Shown here piece by piece: positions 9,389 to 18,435 of a stretch of DNA of 64,000 bases. Made by a program: the position numbers and the translations under genes. The notes under the pieces were generated by a model that searched no databases, was not told the origin of the DNA, and worked only from the letters and a program-made list of their open reading frames with translations. The DNA lies in the NCBI RefSeq assembly GCF_028023875.1, contig NZ_JAQIPB010000002.1, positions 186,001 to 250,000 of the forward strand, given 5' to 3'. Origin of the DNA: Xenophilus arseniciresistens. Its GTDB lineage: Bacteria; Pseudomonadota; Gammaproteobacteria; Burkholderiales; Burkholderiaceae_C. Positions within the stretch are counted from its first letter, which is position 1. Each line of letters starts with the position of its first letter.

Positions 9389-11170
9389 ATGTCTACCTAC
9401 GCCGCGCCCTTGCGCGACATGCTGTTCACGATGAAGGAAGTCGGAGGCCTGGATGCGATCTGTGCCCAGCCGGGCCATGAAGAAACCACGCCCGACCTGG
9501 TCGAGGCCATCCTGCAGGAGGCTGCCCACTACGCCACCGGCGTGCTTGATCCGCTGAACCGCACCGGCGACGTGCAGGGCGCGCGCTGGCACGACGGCCA
9601 GGTCACGCCAGCCGATGGCTTTCGCGAAGCCTGGGCCAGCTTCTGCGAGAACGGCTGGAACGGCATGCCCGCTGCCACCGAATGGGGCGGCCAGGGCCTG
9701 CCCACGCTGGTGTCCACAGCCGTGCTGGAGATGTGGAAGTCGTCCAACCTCGCGTTCAGCCTGTGCCAGATGCTCACGCTGGGCGCGGTGGAAGCCATTG
9801 CGCACCATGGCAGCGACGCACTCAAGCGCCGCTTCCTGGAGCCCATGGTCGCGGGCCGCTGGACCGGCACCATGAACCTCACCGAGCCCCAAGCAGGCTC
9901 CGACTTGGCCGCGCTGCGCAGTCGCGCCGTGCCCGAAGGCGACCATTACCGCGTCAGCGGAAACAAGATCTTCATCACCTGGGGCGAGCACGACATGGCC
10001 GAGAACATCGTCCACCTCGTGCTGGCGCGCCTGCCCGATGCACCGCCCGGCGTGAAAGGCATCTCGCTGTTCCTGTGCCCGAAGTACCTGGTCAACGACG
10101 ACGGCTCCCTGGGCGAACGCAACGACCTGGCCTGCACCTCCATCGAGCACAAGATGGGCATCCACGGCAGCCCCACGGCGTCGATGAGCTTTGGCGACTG
10201 CGGGGGCGCGATCGGCTACCTGGTCGGCGAGCCGAACCAGGGGCTGGCCTGCATGTTCACGATGATGAACCATGCGCGGCTGAACGTCGGCCTTGAAGGC
10301 GTGGGCATCGCCGAGCGCGCCTACCAGCGCGCACGCGCCTACGCGCTGGAGCGGGTGCAGGGCAAGCCACTGCTCAGCGGCAGCACCACCATCGCCGGCC
10401 ACCCGGACGTGCGGCGCATGCTGATGGACATGAAGGCCCGCACCGAGGCCATGCGCGCATTGGCCTATTTCTGCGCCGGCCAGATGGACCGCGCCGCAGG
10501 CCACGCCGACGCGCAAGAGCGCGAGCAGGCGCTGGCCCTGGTCGGCCTGCTGATCCCGGTGGTCAAGGGCTGGTGCACCGACAGCGCACAGGGCATCACG
10601 TCCGATGGTGTGCAGGTGCATGGCGGCATGGGTTACGTCGAGGAAACCGGCGCCTCACAGCACTTGCGCGACGCGCGCATCACGACCATCTACGAAGGCA
10701 CGACGGGCATCCAGGCCAACGACCTGATTGGCCGCAAGCTGGCGCGCGAGGGCGGGCGCACGCTGAAGGCACTGCTGGGCCGCATCGACGGCGATGCGCG
10801 CCGGTTGGCCGAGATGCCCGATGCCGCGCTGGCGCAGATCGGCGGCGTGTTAGCGGCTTCGGCGCGTGCGCTGGGGGACGCGGCCGACTGGCTGCTGGCC
10901 CACGACGACCAACCCGCGCAGTGCGCGGCGGGCGCCGTGCCCTTCTTGCGGCTGGCGGGCACGGTGATCGGCGGCTGGCTGTCGGCGCGCATGGCCGAAG
11001 CCGCCACTGCGCAACTCGCGGCGAGATCTGGCGATGCGGGCTTTCTCGGCGCCAAGCGTGCCACGGCCAGCCACTACGCAGCGCATGTCCTAGTGCAGGC
11101 GCCGATGTTGCGCGACATCGTCACGGGCGGCGCCGCCAGCACGCTGGCCCTGGCGGATGATCAACTCTGA
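9389..11170 (+). CDS. Acyl-CoA dehydrogenase, large DmdC-type
   Basis: At 593 residues this matches the long acyl-CoA dehydrogenase subfamily that includes 3-methylmercaptopropionyl-CoA dehydrogenase, which has an extra C-terminal domain. Visible motifs are NLTEPQAGSDL and GNKIFITWGEHD in the FAD domain, and VHGGMGYVEETG plus IYEGTTGIQ with the usual catalytic glutamate. AGAGGAG precedes the ATG. It is followed after 24 bases by etfB and etfA, a common arrangement. Substrate specificity in this subfamily is broad (short or branched acyl-CoA, phenylpropanoyl-CoA), so I do not assign one. Confidence 0.93.
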   Translation: MSTYAAPLRDMLFTMKEVGGLDAICAQPGHEETTPDLVEAILQEAAHYATGVLDPLNRTGDVQGARWHDGQVTPADGFREAWASFCENGWNGMPAATEWGGQGLPTLVSTAVLEMWKSSNLAFSLCQMLTLGAVEAIAHHGSDALKRRFLEPMVAGRWTGTMNLTEPQAGSDLAALRSRAVPEGDHYRVSGNKIFITWGEHDMAENIVHLVLARLPDAPPGVKGISLFLCPKYLVNDDGSLGERNDLACTSIEHKMGIHGSPTASMSFGDCGGAIGYLVGEPNQGLACMFTMMNHARLNVGLEGVGIAERAYQRARAYALERVQGKPLLSGSTTIAGHPDVRRMLMDMKARTEAMRALAYFCAGQMDRAAGHADAQEREQALALVGLLIPVVKGWCTDSAQGITSDGVQVHGGMGYVEETGASQHLRDARITTIYEGTTGIQANDLIGRKLAREGGRTLKALLGRIDGDARRLAEMPDAALAQIGGVLAASARALGDAADWLLAHDDQPAQCAAGAVPFLRLAGTVIGGWLSARMAEAATAQLAARSGDAGFLGAKRATASHYAAHVLVQAPMLRDIVTGGAASTLALADDQL

Positions 11171-11194
11171 ATGATCCTGAAAGGAAACCCTCCC

Positions 11195-11944
11195 ATGAAA
11201 ATCCTGGTTCCCGTCAAGCGGGTGGTTGACTACAACGTCAAGGTCCGCGTCCAGAGCGATGGCAGCGGCGTGGACATCGCCAATGTCAAAATGAGCATGA
11301 ACCCCTTCGACGAGATTGCCGTCGAAGAGGCTGTGCGGCTCAAGGAGAAAGGCGCGGCAACGGAGATCGTCGCCGTCTCGTGCGGCGTGTCCCAATGCCA
11401 GGAGACGCTGCGCACCGCCATGGCCATCGGTGCCGACCGCGGCATCCTGGTCGAGACCAATGAAGAACTGCAGCCGCTGGCCGTGGCTAAGCTGCTCAAG
11501 GCCCTGATCGACAATGAACAGCCCGGCCTCGTGATCCTGGGCAAGCAGGCCATCGACGACGACTGCAACCAGACCGGCCAGATGCTGGCGGCGCTGGCCG
11601 ACCTGCCGCAAGCCACCTTCGCCTCCAAGGTCGAGATCGCCGGCGACAAGGCAGCCGTGACCCGCGAAGTGGACGGCGGCCTGGAAACCCTCAGCCTTAC
11701 GCTGCCCGCCGTCATCACCGCCGACCTGCGCCTGAACGAGCCGCGCTACGTCACGCTGCCCAACATCATGAAGGCCAAGAAAAAGCCGCTGGACACCGTC
11801 AAGCCCGAAGACCTCGGCGTGGACGTGGCCCCGCGCCTGAAGACCTTGAAGGTCAGCGAACCCGCCAAGCGCGGCGCCGGCGTGAAGGTGGCCGACGTGG
11901 CCGCCCTGGTCGAGAAACTCAAGAACGAAGCGAAGGTGATCTGA
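11195..11944 (+). CDS. etfB: Electron transfer flavoprotein, beta subunit
   Basis: EtfB forms a heterodimer with EtfA, accepts electrons from acyl-CoA dehydrogenases and passes them to ETF-quinone oxidoreductase. The 249-residue product begins [19 protein letters not shown] and contains AMAIGADR and [16 protein letters not shown], all typical. The ATG at 11195 was chosen over one at 11171 because it gives the family N-terminus and has AAAGGA upstream. The stop lies 1 base before etfA. Its place beside two dehydrogenases in ICE cargo implies a dedicated electron acceptor. Confidence 0.97.
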   Translation: MKILVPVKRVVDYNVKVRVQSDGSGVDIANVKMSMNPFDEIAVEEAVRLKEKGAATEIVAVSCGVSQCQETLRTAMAIGADRGILVETNEELQPLAVAKLLKALIDNEQPGLVILGKQAIDDDCNQTGQMLAALADLPQATFASKVEIAGDKAAVTREVDGGLETLSLTLPAVITADLRLNEPRYVTLPNIMKAKKKPLDTVKPEDLGVDVAPRLKTLKVSEPAKRGAGVKVADVAALVEKLKNEAKVI

Positions 11945-11945
11945 C

Positions 11946-12890
11946 ATGACCGTACTCGTAATCGCTGAACACGACAACGCGACCATCAAGGGCGCGACGC
12001 TCAACACCGTGACGGCCGCCGCAGCCTGCGGCGGCGACGTGCACGTGCTGGTGGCCGGCCACAACGCCGGCGCTGCCGCACAGCAAGCCAGCCAGATCGC
12101 CGGCGTTGCCAAGGTCATCCACGCCGACGGCGCCAGCCTGGCCCACGGCCTCGCCGAGAACGTGGCCGCCCAGGTGCTGGCACTCCATGGCAGTGGTGCC
12201 GGCAACTACAGCCACATCCTGTTCCCCGCCACCGCCAGCGGCAAGAACGTGGCCCCGCGCGTGGCTGCCAAGCTCGACGTCGCCCAGATCAGCGACATCA
12301 CCAAGGTCATCTCCGCCGATACCTTCGAGCGCCCCGTCTACGCCGGCAACGCCATCGCCACCGTGCAGTCTGCTGATGCCGTGAAGGTCATCACCGTGCG
12401 CACCACCGGCTTTGACGCCGCCGCCGCCACGGGTGGCAGCGCCGCTGTCGAAACCGCTGCTGCGGCCGCCGACGCTGGCAAGAGCAGCTACGTGGGCAGC
12501 GAGATCGCCAAGAGCGACCGCCCCGAACTCACCGCCGCCAAGATCATCGTGTCTGGTGGCCGTGCGCTGGGCAGCAAGGAAAAGTTCGACGAAGTCATCA
12601 CCCCCCTGGCCGACAAGCTGGGCGCTGCCATCGGCGCCAGCCGTGCTGCCGTGGATGCGGGCTACGCCCCCAACGACCTGCAAGTGGGCCAGACGGGCAA
12701 GATCGTCGCGCCGCAGTTGTACATTGCCGCCGGCATCTCGGGCGCCATCCAGCACCTGGCCGGCATGAAGGACTCCAAGGTGATCGTGGCGATCAACAAG
12801 GACCCCGAGGCCCCGATCTTCAGCGTGGCCGACTACGGGCTGGAGGCGGACCTTTTCGCAGTTGTGCCGGAATTCGTCAAGGCCTTTTAA
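11946..12890 (+). CDS. etfA: Electron transfer flavoprotein, alpha subunit
   Basis: This 314-residue partner of EtfB carries the FAD-binding C-terminal domain, with blocks [35 protein letters not shown] and the terminal AVVPEF. The N-terminal half has the ETF fold that docks onto EtfB. The start codon is 1 base after the etfB stop, so the two are cotranscribed and probably made in equal amounts. The run of Ala-rich sequence around residues 157-180 is the domain linker. Confidence 0.97.
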   Translation: MTVLVIAEHDNATIKGATLNTVTAAAACGGDVHVLVAGHNAGAAAQQASQIAGVAKVIHADGASLAHGLAENVAAQVLALHGSGAGNYSHILFPATASGKNVAPRVAAKLDVAQISDITKVISADTFERPVYAGNAIATVQSADAVKVITVRTTGFDAAAATGGSAAVETAAAAADAGKSSYVGSEIAKSDRPELTAAKIIVSGGRALGSKEKFDEVITPLADKLGAAIGASRAAVDAGYAPNDLQVGQTGKIVAPQLYIAAGISGAIQHLAGMKDSKVIVAINKDPEAPIFSVADYGLEADLFAVVPEFVKAF

Positions 12891-12907
12891 ACTGGATGAG
12901 ATACACC

Positions 12908-13822
12908 ATGGAGCTTCGGCATTTACGTTGCTTTATAGCGGTGGCCGAAGAACTTCACTTCGGCCGCGCAGCGGAAAAGCTGCACATCGATCAGTCCCCT
13001 TTGTCGCGCACCATCAAGGAGATAGAGGAAGAGCTCGGGGCGCAACTGTTCACGCGAACCACGCGAAGCACCCGCCTGACCTTTGCCGGAATGGCATTCC
13101 TGGAGCGGGTGCCGCGAATCTTCGAAGCTCTGAAACAGGCGTGTGACGGCGTCAAGTCCGCCGCCAGTGGGTCTCAGCGACAGTTGCGCATCGCTTTGTC
13201 CGATGGCATCACGCCCTCGCGAATGCCGACGCTGCTGGCACAGTGCCGAGCGGAAGATCCAGAGATTGATGTTCGGCTATTTGAGGTGCCGTTGGATCAA
13301 CAGATCAAGGGTCTGCACGATGACCTGTATGACGTCGGCTTTTCGATGGCCGAAGAGGTGGGCGACGGCATTGTGGTCAGGCCTGCATGGGAAGACGAGC
13401 TGATGGTGGCGGTCCCAGCTCGCCATCCTGTTCTGGCCCACAAGCACGTGCCGTTGGAAGAAGTGTTGCGCTATCCGCTGGCGCTATGCGATCCGGCGAT
13501 ATGCGAAGGCCATGCACGCCAAGTTGATCGCGTTTTGCAGCGCTACGAGCAACAGCCACTGATCGCCCAGCGCGTGGCGTCCTATGAGGTGATGATGACC
13601 TTGGTCTCAGCCGGATTGGCGCTCGGTTTGGCGGGCGCCGCGCACATTGCATCCGGCCGTGGGCCAGGTGTTGTGGCCCGGCGCTTGGCGGGCAAGCCGC
13701 AGATGCTGGCCACGTATCTGCGGCACCGTGACGTGGAGCCCTCCGAAATGCTGGCCCGGTTCATCGAACGAGTGGCCTCCATTGATTCGGCGGATGGCTC
13801 CAGCGCCGCCGAGGACTCCTGA
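12908..13822 (+). CDS. LysR-family regulator, in the TraR position of Tn4371-type elements
   Basis: This 304-residue protein begins [18 protein letters not shown] and has the LysR helix-turn-helix through [19 protein letters not shown], followed by a periplasmic-binding-like effector domain. The ATG at 12908 gives the standard LysR start; an in-frame ATG lies 12 bases upstream. It is codirectional with and 25 bases from the entry-exclusion lipoprotein and the tra/trb genes. Tn4371-family elements carry a LysR regulator called TraR at this place. The effector is unknown, and a role in controlling the etf cargo genes is the alternative. Confidence 0.88.
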   Translation: MELRHLRCFIAVAEELHFGRAAEKLHIDQSPLSRTIKEIEEELGAQLFTRTTRSTRLTFAGMAFLERVPRIFEALKQACDGVKSAASGSQRQLRIALSDGITPSRMPTLLAQCRAEDPEIDVRLFEVPLDQQIKGLHDDLYDVGFSMAEEVGDGIVVRPAWEDELMVAVPARHPVLAHKHVPLEEVLRYPLALCDPAICEGHARQVDRVLQRYEQQPLIAQRVASYEVMMTLVSAGLALGLAGAAHIASGRGPGVVARRLAGKPQMLATYLRHRDVEPSEMLARFIERVASIDSADGSSAAEDS

Positions 13823-13847
13823 TCCACCTGCTGAAAGGACCCAAGCC

Positions 13848-14075
13848 ATGACCCGATTCCTGCCGCTGCTGATGGTTGCCGCACTGTCGGGCTGTGGACC
13901 ATCCCAACCGACGGAAACCGTGGACTTCCTCGTTGCCCATCCCGAGCGCCTCAAGGAAGTCCAGCGCCTGTGCAAGGAAGACCGCGCGAAGGCAGGAGAA
14001 GAACTCTGCCGCCGTGCGGCCGAAGCCGCCAACCGGCGTTTCTTCGGCGATCGGCCGGAACAGCAATCCAAATAG
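13848..14075 (+). CDS. EexN-like entry-exclusion lipoprotein
   Basis: This 75-residue protein has a short signal peptide ending in the lipobox LSGC, followed by an E-T-V-D-F-L-V segment and two cysteines spaced about 12 residues apart in a basic helical region. That pattern fits the EexN/TrbK-like exclusion lipoproteins of conjugative systems, which sit in the cell envelope and block redundant uptake of the same element. It lies between the LysR regulator and traG. The call rests on size, lipobox, cysteine pattern and position. Confidence 0.72.
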   Translation: MTRFLPLLMVAALSGCGPSQPTETVDFLVAHPERLKEVQRLCKEDRAKAGEELCRRAAEAANRRFFGDRPEQQSK

Positions 14076-14254
14076 CGCCCCGCGCCGTCGCCTGGCCGCG
14101 ACAGAGTTCTTGCTGTTACCTCATCACGCCGCAGCGCGCTCGCGCATGCGGCATTTTTATTGCCTTCGCCACAGCAAGAAGTCTGGCCATTTTGGCCTGA
14201 ATCCCCGCTATAACGGTCTTTGACCGACCTGCACGCTCGCCTTGATCCTCGGCA

Positions 14255-14278
14255 CTACGGCATGTCCCTGTGCCGTAG
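14255..14278 (+). promoter_or_regulatory. Dyad/hairpin directly upstream of the traG ribosome-binding site
   Basis: CTACGGCA (14255-14262) and TGCCGTAG (14271-14278) are perfect inverted repeats around an 8-base loop, ending 2 bases before GGAGG (14281-14285) of traG. A second short dyad, GGCCA-TTT-TGGCC, lies at 14185-14197. Either could be an operator for the LysR regulator, and the first could also limit traG translation. The function is inferred only. Confidence 0.5.
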
Positions 14279-14292
14279 CGGGAGGTTGGCCA

Positions 14293-16299
14293 ATGCAAGG
14301 AACGAACGTGCTGTTCGGTCAGATTGCCGTTGTCTTCGGCATCGTGATCGCTGGCGTATGGAGCGCCACGCAATGGACAGCAGCGGCGCTGGGCTACCAG
14401 CTACGCCTGGGTTCGCCCTGGTTCGATTTCCTCGGCACGCCGGTCTATCACCCCTGGCGCCTGTTCGAGTGGTGGTTCTTCTTCGACGCCTACGCGCCGC
14501 ATGTATTCGACGTGGGCGGTGCCATTGCCGCAGGCAGCGGCCTGATCGCGGTGGTGGTTGCCATCGGCATGTCGATCTGGCGCTCGCGCCAGTCCAAGCT
14601 GGTCACGACCTACGGCACGGCGCGCTGGGCCAACGCGGAGGACATTCACAAGGCGGGCCTTGACCAGCCTGCAGGCGTGTTCCTCGGCCTGCATCGGCAG
14701 CAGTACCTGCGGCACGAGGGCCCGGAACACGTCCTGACCTTCGCGCCCACGCGCTCAGGCAAGGGCGTGGGCCTGGTGGTGCCAACGCTTCTTTCTTGGC
14801 CAGCGTCTGCCGTCATCCACGACATCAAGGGCGAGAACTGGAGCATCACCGCAGGTTGGCGTTCGCGCTTCTCGCATTGCCTGCTGTTCAATCCGACGGA
14901 CAGCAAGTCGGCGGCCTACAACCCGCTGCTGGAAGTCCGGCGCGGCGCGCATGAGGTGCGCGACGTGCAGAACATCGCGGACATCCTGGTCGATCCCGAT
15001 GGCGCGCTGGAGAAGCGCAACCACTGGGAGAAGACTTCGCACGCATTGCTGGTCGGGGCCATTTTGCATGTGCTCTACGCGGGCGAAGACAAGACGCTTC
15101 GCGGTGTCGCCAACTTCCTCAGCGACCCGGCTTGTCCCTTTGAGCTGACGCTGCATCGGATGATGACCACATCGCATCTCGGCGATGGCCCGCATCCGGT
15201 CGTTTCCTCGGCGGCGCGCGAAGTGCTCAACAAATCGGACAACGAACGCTCGGGCGTGTTGTCCACGGCCATGTCGTTCCTCGGCCTCTACCGCGACCCG
15301 ACGGTGGCCGAAGTCACCTCGCGCTGCGACTGGCGCATTGCCGACCTGATCGCGGCCGAGCATCCGGGGTCGCTGTACCTGGTGGTGCCGCCTTCGGACA
15401 TTTCGCGGACGAAGCCGCTGATCCGCCTGATCCTCAACCAGATCGGCCGGCGCCTCACCGAATCACTCGATGGCAGCGACGGCATCGAGCGTCGTCACAA
15501 GCTGCTGCTGATGCTCGATGAATTCCCCGCGCTCGGGCGGCTGGATTTCTTCGAGACGGCGCTAGCCTTCATGGCGGGCTATGGCATCCGCAGCTTCCTC
15601 ATCGCGCAGAGCCTGAACCAGATCGACAAGGCTTACGGCCAGAACCACTCGATCCTCGACAACTGCCATGTGCGCGTGACGTTCGCTACCAACGATGAGC
15701 GCACCGCCAAACGGATCTCCGAGACGCTCGGCACTGCGACCGAGCTGCGCGCGCAGCGCAACTACGCGGGCCACCGGCTCGCGCCGTGGCTCGGGCACTT
15801 GATGGTGTCGCGCCAGGAAACCGCGCGCCCGCTGTTGACGCCGGGCGAAGTCATGCAGCTTCCGCCCGACGAAGCAGTGGTGATGGTGTCCAGCGTGGCG
15901 CCGATCAAGGCCAAGAAGCTGCGCTACTACGCGGACAGCAATTTCAAGCGGCGCGTGTTGCCGCCGCCCGCGCTGGCGAGCGAGCGATACGCCGACGCGC
16001 CGCCATCGCGTCCCGACGACTGGAGCGGACTGGCGATTCCCGCCGTGCCCGCCGCACCGGCCGCGGCGTCCGCTGATGGCCTGGAGAACTTGGGTCCGAC
16101 CGACGACGGTGGTCCGCGCCGTCAGCCCGAGCTTTCCGAAACCGTCGCCTACGACCCCGAGCAGGCCGCACCCGTGGCCGACCTTGGCCTGCTCGATGAC
16201 GACGACATGCCGCTTCCCCTCCCGCGCCAGTTCGACCCGGCCCTGCAACGCACGGCCCGGCTGGCTTCCCTCGACCCTGACGACGGAATCGACCTATGA
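14293..16299 (+). CDS. traG: Type IV secretion coupling protein TraG/VirD4
   Basis: This 668-residue inner-membrane ATPase delivers the relaxase-DNA complex to the mating channel. Two hydrophobic segments lie in the first 100 residues, then a Walker A motif APTRSGKGVG near residue 151 and a Walker B motif LLMLDEFPALGR near residue 405. Both are diagnostic of VirD4-type coupling proteins. The ATG at 14293 is preferred over an upstream in-frame start because GGAGG lies 7 bases before it. The stop overlaps the start of the next gene by 4 bases. It is the first large gene of the trb transfer cluster. Confidence 0.96.
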   Translation: MQGTNVLFGQIAVVFGIVIAGVWSATQWTAAALGYQLRLGSPWFDFLGTPVYHPWRLFEWWFFFDAYAPHVFDVGGAIAAGSGLIAVVVAIGMSIWRSRQSKLVTTYGTARWANAEDIHKAGLDQPAGVFLGLHRQQYLRHEGPEHVLTFAPTRSGKGVGLVVPTLLSWPASAVIHDIKGENWSITAGWRSRFSHCLLFNPTDSKSAAYNPLLEVRRGAHEVRDVQNIADILVDPDGALEKRNHWEKTSHALLVGAILHVLYAGEDKTLRGVANFLSDPACPFELTLHRMMTTSHLGDGPHPVVSSAAREVLNKSDNERSGVLSTAMSFLGLYRDPTVAEVTSRCDWRIADLIAAEHPGSLYLVVPPSDISRTKPLIRLILNQIGRRLTESLDGSDGIERRHKLLLMLDEFPALGRLDFFETALAFMAGYGIRSFLIAQSLNQIDKAYGQNHSILDNCHVRVTFATNDERTAKRISETLGTATELRAQRNYAGHRLAPWLGHLMVSRQETARPLLTPGEVMQLPPDEAVVMVSSVAPIKAKKLRYYADSNFKRRVLPPPALASERYADAPPSRPDDWSGLAIPAVPAAPAAASADGLENLGPTDDGGPRRQPELSETVAYDPEQAAPVADLGLLDDDDMPLPLPRQFDPALQRTARLASLDPDDGIDL

Positions 16300-16742
16300 C
16301 CCAGCACCGCCTCAATGTGTTCATTCAGCCGGAGCACAGCAAACGGCTCGACGAACTGGCCGCCACCAAAGGCGTATCGAAGTCCAGCATCGTCGCGGCG
16401 GCACTCGCATCGTGGCTGTCGCCCGATGCCGCCGACCAGCGGGAGGCGGCCATTGCCAAACGGTTGGATCGGCTGTCGCGCCACGCCGAGCGCATGGAGC
16501 GCGACCAGAACATTCAGATCGAGACGCTGGCGCTGTTCATCCGCTACTTCCTCACGGTCAGCACACCCGTGCCCGAAGCACATCAGGACGCCGCTCGCGC
16601 CCAGGGCAAGGCCCGCTTCGAGCAGTTCGTGGAGCAGTTGGGCCGCCACCTGCTGCGTGGGCGCAGTCTGGTGCGCGACGTGGTGGAGGAACTGCATCCC
16701 GACCCTTCGCGCATGGGTGAAGTGCAGGAGCGTACGTCATGA
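16296..16742 (+). CDS. CopG/ribbon-helix-helix-like protein of the trb cluster
   Basis: This 148-residue protein starts MTQHRLNVFIQPEHSKRLDELAATKG, a pattern fitting a ribbon-helix-helix N-terminus, followed by a long helical region. A CopG-type gene is regularly found between traG and trbB in Tn4371-family elements. It overlaps traG and trbB by 4 bases (ATGA) on both sides, so it is translationally coupled to the transfer genes. It may bind element DNA or regulate the operon, but no function is shown. Confidence 0.82.
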   Translation: MTQHRLNVFIQPEHSKRLDELAATKGVSKSSIVAAALASWLSPDAADQREAAIAKRLDRLSRHAERMERDQNIQIETLALFIRYFLTVSTPVPEAHQDAARAQGKARFEQFVEQLGRHLLRGRSLVRDVVEELHPDPSRMGEVQERTS

Positions 16743-17755
16743 GTACCACGCCTTCTTCCTTCACCGCCGTTTCGCTAGATCGCCGCATCCAGATGTTGCG
16801 CACGGCGATGGGGCCGCTGATTGCCGCTGCGCTCGAAGACCCGGACGTGGTGGAAATCATGCTCAACCCCGACCGAACGCTCTGGGTGGATCGGCTTTCC
16901 ACGGGCCGCGCGCCGATGGGCGTGGAGCTGTCCGAAGCGGACGGTGAACGCATTATTCGGCTCGTGGCGGCCCATGTCGGTGCCGAGGTGCATCGGGGCC
17001 AGCCGCTGTTGACGGCGGAGCTGCCCGAGACGGGCGAACGCTTCGAGGGCATCTTGCCGCCGGCCGCGCCGGGGCCTGCCTTCGCACTGCGCAAGCGCGC
17101 CTTTGGCGTGATCCCGCTGTCGCGCTACATCGAGGATGGAATGATGACCGCCGCGCAGGCGGGCTTGCTGGTGCGTGCAGTGCGCGAGCGCAAGAACATT
17201 CTGATCGCAGGTGGCACTAGCACCGGCAAGACCACGCTCGCCAATGCCTTGCTTTCCGAGATCGCCGCCACCGGCGACCGCGTGCTGGTGCTCGAAGACA
17301 CGGTGGAGCTGCAATGCGCAGTGCGTGACCACGTGCCGCTGCGCACGCGCCAGGGCGTCGTGTCCATGACCGAGCTGGTGCGCTCGTCCATGCGCCTGCG
17401 CCCGGATCGTGTCGTCGTCGGCGAGGTGCGCGGCGCTGAGGCGCTAGATCTCATCAAGGTGTGGGGCACCGGACATCCGGGCGGCATTGCCACCATCCAC
17501 GCCGGCTCTGCACTGGGCGCGTTGCTGCGCCTAGAGCAACTGATTCTCGAAGTGGCGGTGAACCCGCCCCGTGCGCTGATCGCGGAAGCGGTCAACGTGG
17601 TCATCCACATCGCCGGGCGCGGACGCAAGCGCCGCATCGAGAGCATCGCTCGCGTCGTCGGCTTCGATGGCGTTGGGTATCACCTGGCGGACGCGCTGGA
17701 GGCTCCATTCCCGGAGTTGCTGCCGCAGTCCGACTTTTCCCCCCCTGTCCCCTGA
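16739..17755 (+). CDS. trbB: Conjugal transfer ATPase TrbB (VirB11-like)
   Basis: This 338-residue hexameric ATPase powers pilus assembly and substrate passage at the cytoplasmic face of the mating channel. It has the Walker A motif GGTSTGKTT near residue 158, the Asp box and the arginine/His motifs RPDRVVVGEVRGAEALDL and TGHPGGIATIHAGS typical of the secretion ATPase family. The start overlaps the previous gene by ATGA. It is followed after 18 bases by trbC. Confidence 0.96.
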   Translation: MSTTPSSFTAVSLDRRIQMLRTAMGPLIAAALEDPDVVEIMLNPDRTLWVDRLSTGRAPMGVELSEADGERIIRLVAAHVGAEVHRGQPLLTAELPETGERFEGILPPAAPGPAFALRKRAFGVIPLSRYIEDGMMTAAQAGLLVRAVRERKNILIAGGTSTGKTTLANALLSEIAATGDRVLVLEDTVELQCAVRDHVPLRTRQGVVSMTELVRSSMRLRPDRVVVGEVRGAEALDLIKVWGTGHPGGIATIHAGSALGALLRLEQLILEVAVNPPRALIAEAVNVVIHIAGRGRKRRIESIARVVGFDGVGYHLADALEAPFPELLPQSDFSPPVP

Positions 17756-17773
17756 CAACTCTGGAGAACTGCC

Positions 17774-18157
17774 ATGACGCAGATGATCGTTCCTGCTTTC
17801 CGTTTTTCCGCATATCCGCTTCCTCGGCCACCGCGGCTGGATAGCCTGGCTCGCCCGGCCATGCAGGGCTTGATGCTCGCGGCGCTGATGCTGCTGCTTG
17901 CGGGCGCGGCTCAGGCCGCCGGTTCGTCGATGCCGTGGGAAGGCCCGCTGCAATCCATCCTGGAGTCGATCCAGGGACCTGTGGCCCGGATCATCGCGGT
18001 CATCATCATCATTGCCACGGGCCTGGCGCTGGCCTTCGGCGATACCTCGGGCGGCTTCCGCAAGCTGATCCAGATCGTCTTTGGCCTATCGATCGCGTTC
18101 GCGGCTTCGAGCTTCTTCCTGTCGTTCTTCAGCTTCTCCGGTGGGGCCGTCGTATGA
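17774..18157 (+). CDS. trbC: Conjugal transfer pilin TrbC (VirB2-like)
   Basis: This 127-residue prepilin has a long N-terminal leader with a hydrophobic core ending in AAQA (about residue 46), followed by a mature region with two hydrophobic helices. That is the expected layout of TrbC/VirB2 pilins, which polymerise into the conjugative pilus. GGAG lies upstream of the ATG. The stop overlaps the trbD start by 4 bases. Confidence 0.93.
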   Translation: MTQMIVPAFRFSAYPLPRPPRLDSLARPAMQGLMLAALMLLLAGAAQAAGSSMPWEGPLQSILESIQGPVARIIAVIIIIATGLALAFGDTSGGFRKLIQIVFGLSIAFAASSFFLSFFSFSGGAVV

Positions 18158-18426
18158 ACGGCCCGCACGATGGGATGCTTGGCTTCGAGGTGCCGCTGCA
18201 TCGGTCTTTGACCGAGCCGATTCTGATGGGCGGTGCCCCGCGCACCGTGGCCATCACCAACGGCACCTTGGCCGCTGCCGTGGGCCTGGGCTTGCAGATG
18301 TGGATTCCGGGCGTGGTGCTCTGGATCGTCGGCCATGCGCTGGCGGTCTGGGGCGCTCGTGTCGATCCGCAGTTCATGCAGGTCTTCGCCCGCCACATCA
18401 AGCACCGGCCGCTGCTGGACGTGTGA
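18154..18426 (+). CDS. trbD: Conjugal transfer protein TrbD (VirB3-like)
   Basis: This protein of 90 residues has the VirB3 pattern: a short polar N-terminus with VPLHRSLTEPILMGGAPR, a long hydrophobic hairpin (about 25-55) and a basic C-terminus. VirB3 proteins are inner-membrane partners of the VirB4 ATPase. The ATG at 18154 overlaps the trbC stop; a longer upstream frame lies inside trbC and was rejected. trbE follows after 9 bases. Confidence 0.93.
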   Translation: MNGPHDGMLGFEVPLHRSLTEPILMGGAPRTVAITNGTLAAAVGLGLQMWIPGVVLWIVGHALAVWGARVDPQFMQVFARHIKHRPLLDV

Positions 18427-18435
18427 GGTGATGCC

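Noticed and set aside
9329-10621. 430-codon minus-strand frame
   Set aside because: It lies opposite the DmdC-type dehydrogenase, has no family resemblance and is rich in His/Gly/Ala, as expected for an antisense frame.
14242-14292. Upstream start for traG
   Set aside because: The extra 17 codons would be encoded within the hairpin region and lack a ribosome-binding site, whereas GGAGG fits the ATG at 14293.
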